45,639 bases of DNA from Fidelibacterota bacterium (GTDB lineage: Bacteria; Fidelibacterota; UBA2242), in the NCBI GenBank assembly GCA_030603165.1, contig JAUVYH010000003.1:1-45639 (forward strand), written 5' to 3'. How positions within the stretch are numbered: the first letter of the stretch is position 1; the number at the start of each line of letters is the position of its first letter. Made by a program: the position numbers and the translations under genes. Below are positions 45,227 to 45,639 of the stretch, piece by piece. The notes beneath the pieces were generated by a model. It was not told the DNA's origin. It ran no database searches and saw only the letters and a program-made list of their open reading frames with translations.

Positions 45227-45639
45227 GAGAATAATAAAATCTCAAACTCTCACCATATTGTTCTGCGTTGAGGCAAATAAATGTAAATCAGACACTCCTG
45301 TCTGATTATAACTTGCACAGGTTGAAAACTTGTGCTACTGCATAATAATCACCACTTCTCATCCGATATCGTTATGACAATCCCTGCTATGATGTAAAGC
45401 GCCTTTTTACAAAGACATATTTATTTCGATCATATAAATTTTACTACACGAGACATCTTATTTTATACATACTAACGGACAATCATCACCCGCAGCGAAC
45501 TTAACCCAAGTTCGACAATAATATAAAATAATCCCGAAAAAACGACACTCGCTCTACGCTAACATACTGTTTTTACAACAATGGGCTTCTGGAATCTCGG
45601 TGTAGTGACTGAACGGGCAAGATAGTCCTTGCACTGCTG
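45227..45639. other. Terminal non-coding stretch
   Basis: Apart from the two hairpins at 45286-45335 and a CGAACTT-AACCC-AAGTTCG hairpin (45496-45514), I see no gene, RNA or promoter in these 413 bases. They may be upstream of a gene beyond the window. Confidence 0.5.
45286..45335. repeat. Two adjacent palindromic hairpins
   Basis: AATCAGACA-CTCC-TGTCTGATT (45286-45307) is a 9-bp perfect stem with a 4-base loop. GCACAGGTT-GAA-AACTTGTGC (45315-45335) is a second stem with one G-T pair. The first corresponds to AACAAAC-ACTCTT-GTTTGTT at 6309: both are preceded by GTAA and carry a CACTC(C/T)TG core but have different pairing arms. Confidence 0.65.

Overview
The window is a mostly gene-dense bacterial chromosome segment from a diderm bacterium. 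A lipoprotein-export (Lol) ABC system and a PorU/PorV-type secretion cluster indicate an outer membrane. The secreted proteins end in FlgD-like / 'YPNPFNP' C-terminal sorting domains, which are typical of the FCB superphylum and allied candidate phyla (Marinimicrobia-, Calditrichota-, KSB1- or Ignavibacteria-like lineages). The phylum cannot be fixed from sequence reading alone. There is no rRNA, CRISPR array or recognisable transposase gene.

Region 1 (1-6206, + strand) is a tightly packed housekeeping operon: the end of an MBL-fold hydrolase, tilS (interrupted by one in-frame TAA), hpt, ftsH, folP and the diadenylate cyclase gene cdaA. Region 2 (6207-7009) is non-coding and full of palindromic repeat modules. 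Region 3 (7010-14706) has a giant C25 protease of PorU type, a PorV-like outer-membrane protein, a fibronectin-like lipoprotein, a SLBB protein and an Lrp/AsnC regulator. Region 4 (14724-25184) is core machinery: prfB (with the classical +1 programmed frameshift), lysS, two LolC/E permeases, LolD, ClpC and DnaK. Region 5 (25185-26322) has a degraded four-helix-bundle gene bracketed by inverted repeats, tRNA-Cys, a broken tRNA-Leu copy with a hairpin inserted in its D-loop, and an intact tRNA-Leu.

Region 6 (26323-39707) is accessory. It holds a large secreted LamG/FISUMP/cohesin/dockerin protein, a GGDEF protein, an EamA permease, an SH3-M48 protease, a CHASE2 class III nucleotide cyclase, a 478-bp inverted-repeat element carrying a truncated GxxExxY gene, a RelE/Phd-type toxin-antitoxin pair, a transglutaminase-like lipoprotein, and several arrays of palindromic repeats. 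Region 7 (39708-45226, + strand) looks like one amino-acid or imino-acid oxidation operon: an iron-sulfur/FAD dehydrogenase resembling fused HcnA-HcnB, a DAO-family FAD oxidase subunit, a class I aminotransferase and a D-2-hydroxyacid dehydrogenase. The last 413 bases are non-coding and again contain palindromes.

The most unusual signals are non-coding. (a) The GxxExxY cassette has 16-bp perfect terminal inverted repeats and 11-bp flanking direct repeats. Its insertion site can be reconstructed, because removing the element restores an ungapped 45-bp match to the 3' end of the neighbouring transglutaminase gene. (b) A modular multi-hairpin repeat is present at four loci in both orientations, with compensatory changes in its stems. 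(c) Several shorter palindromes are nested inside one another or inside genes.
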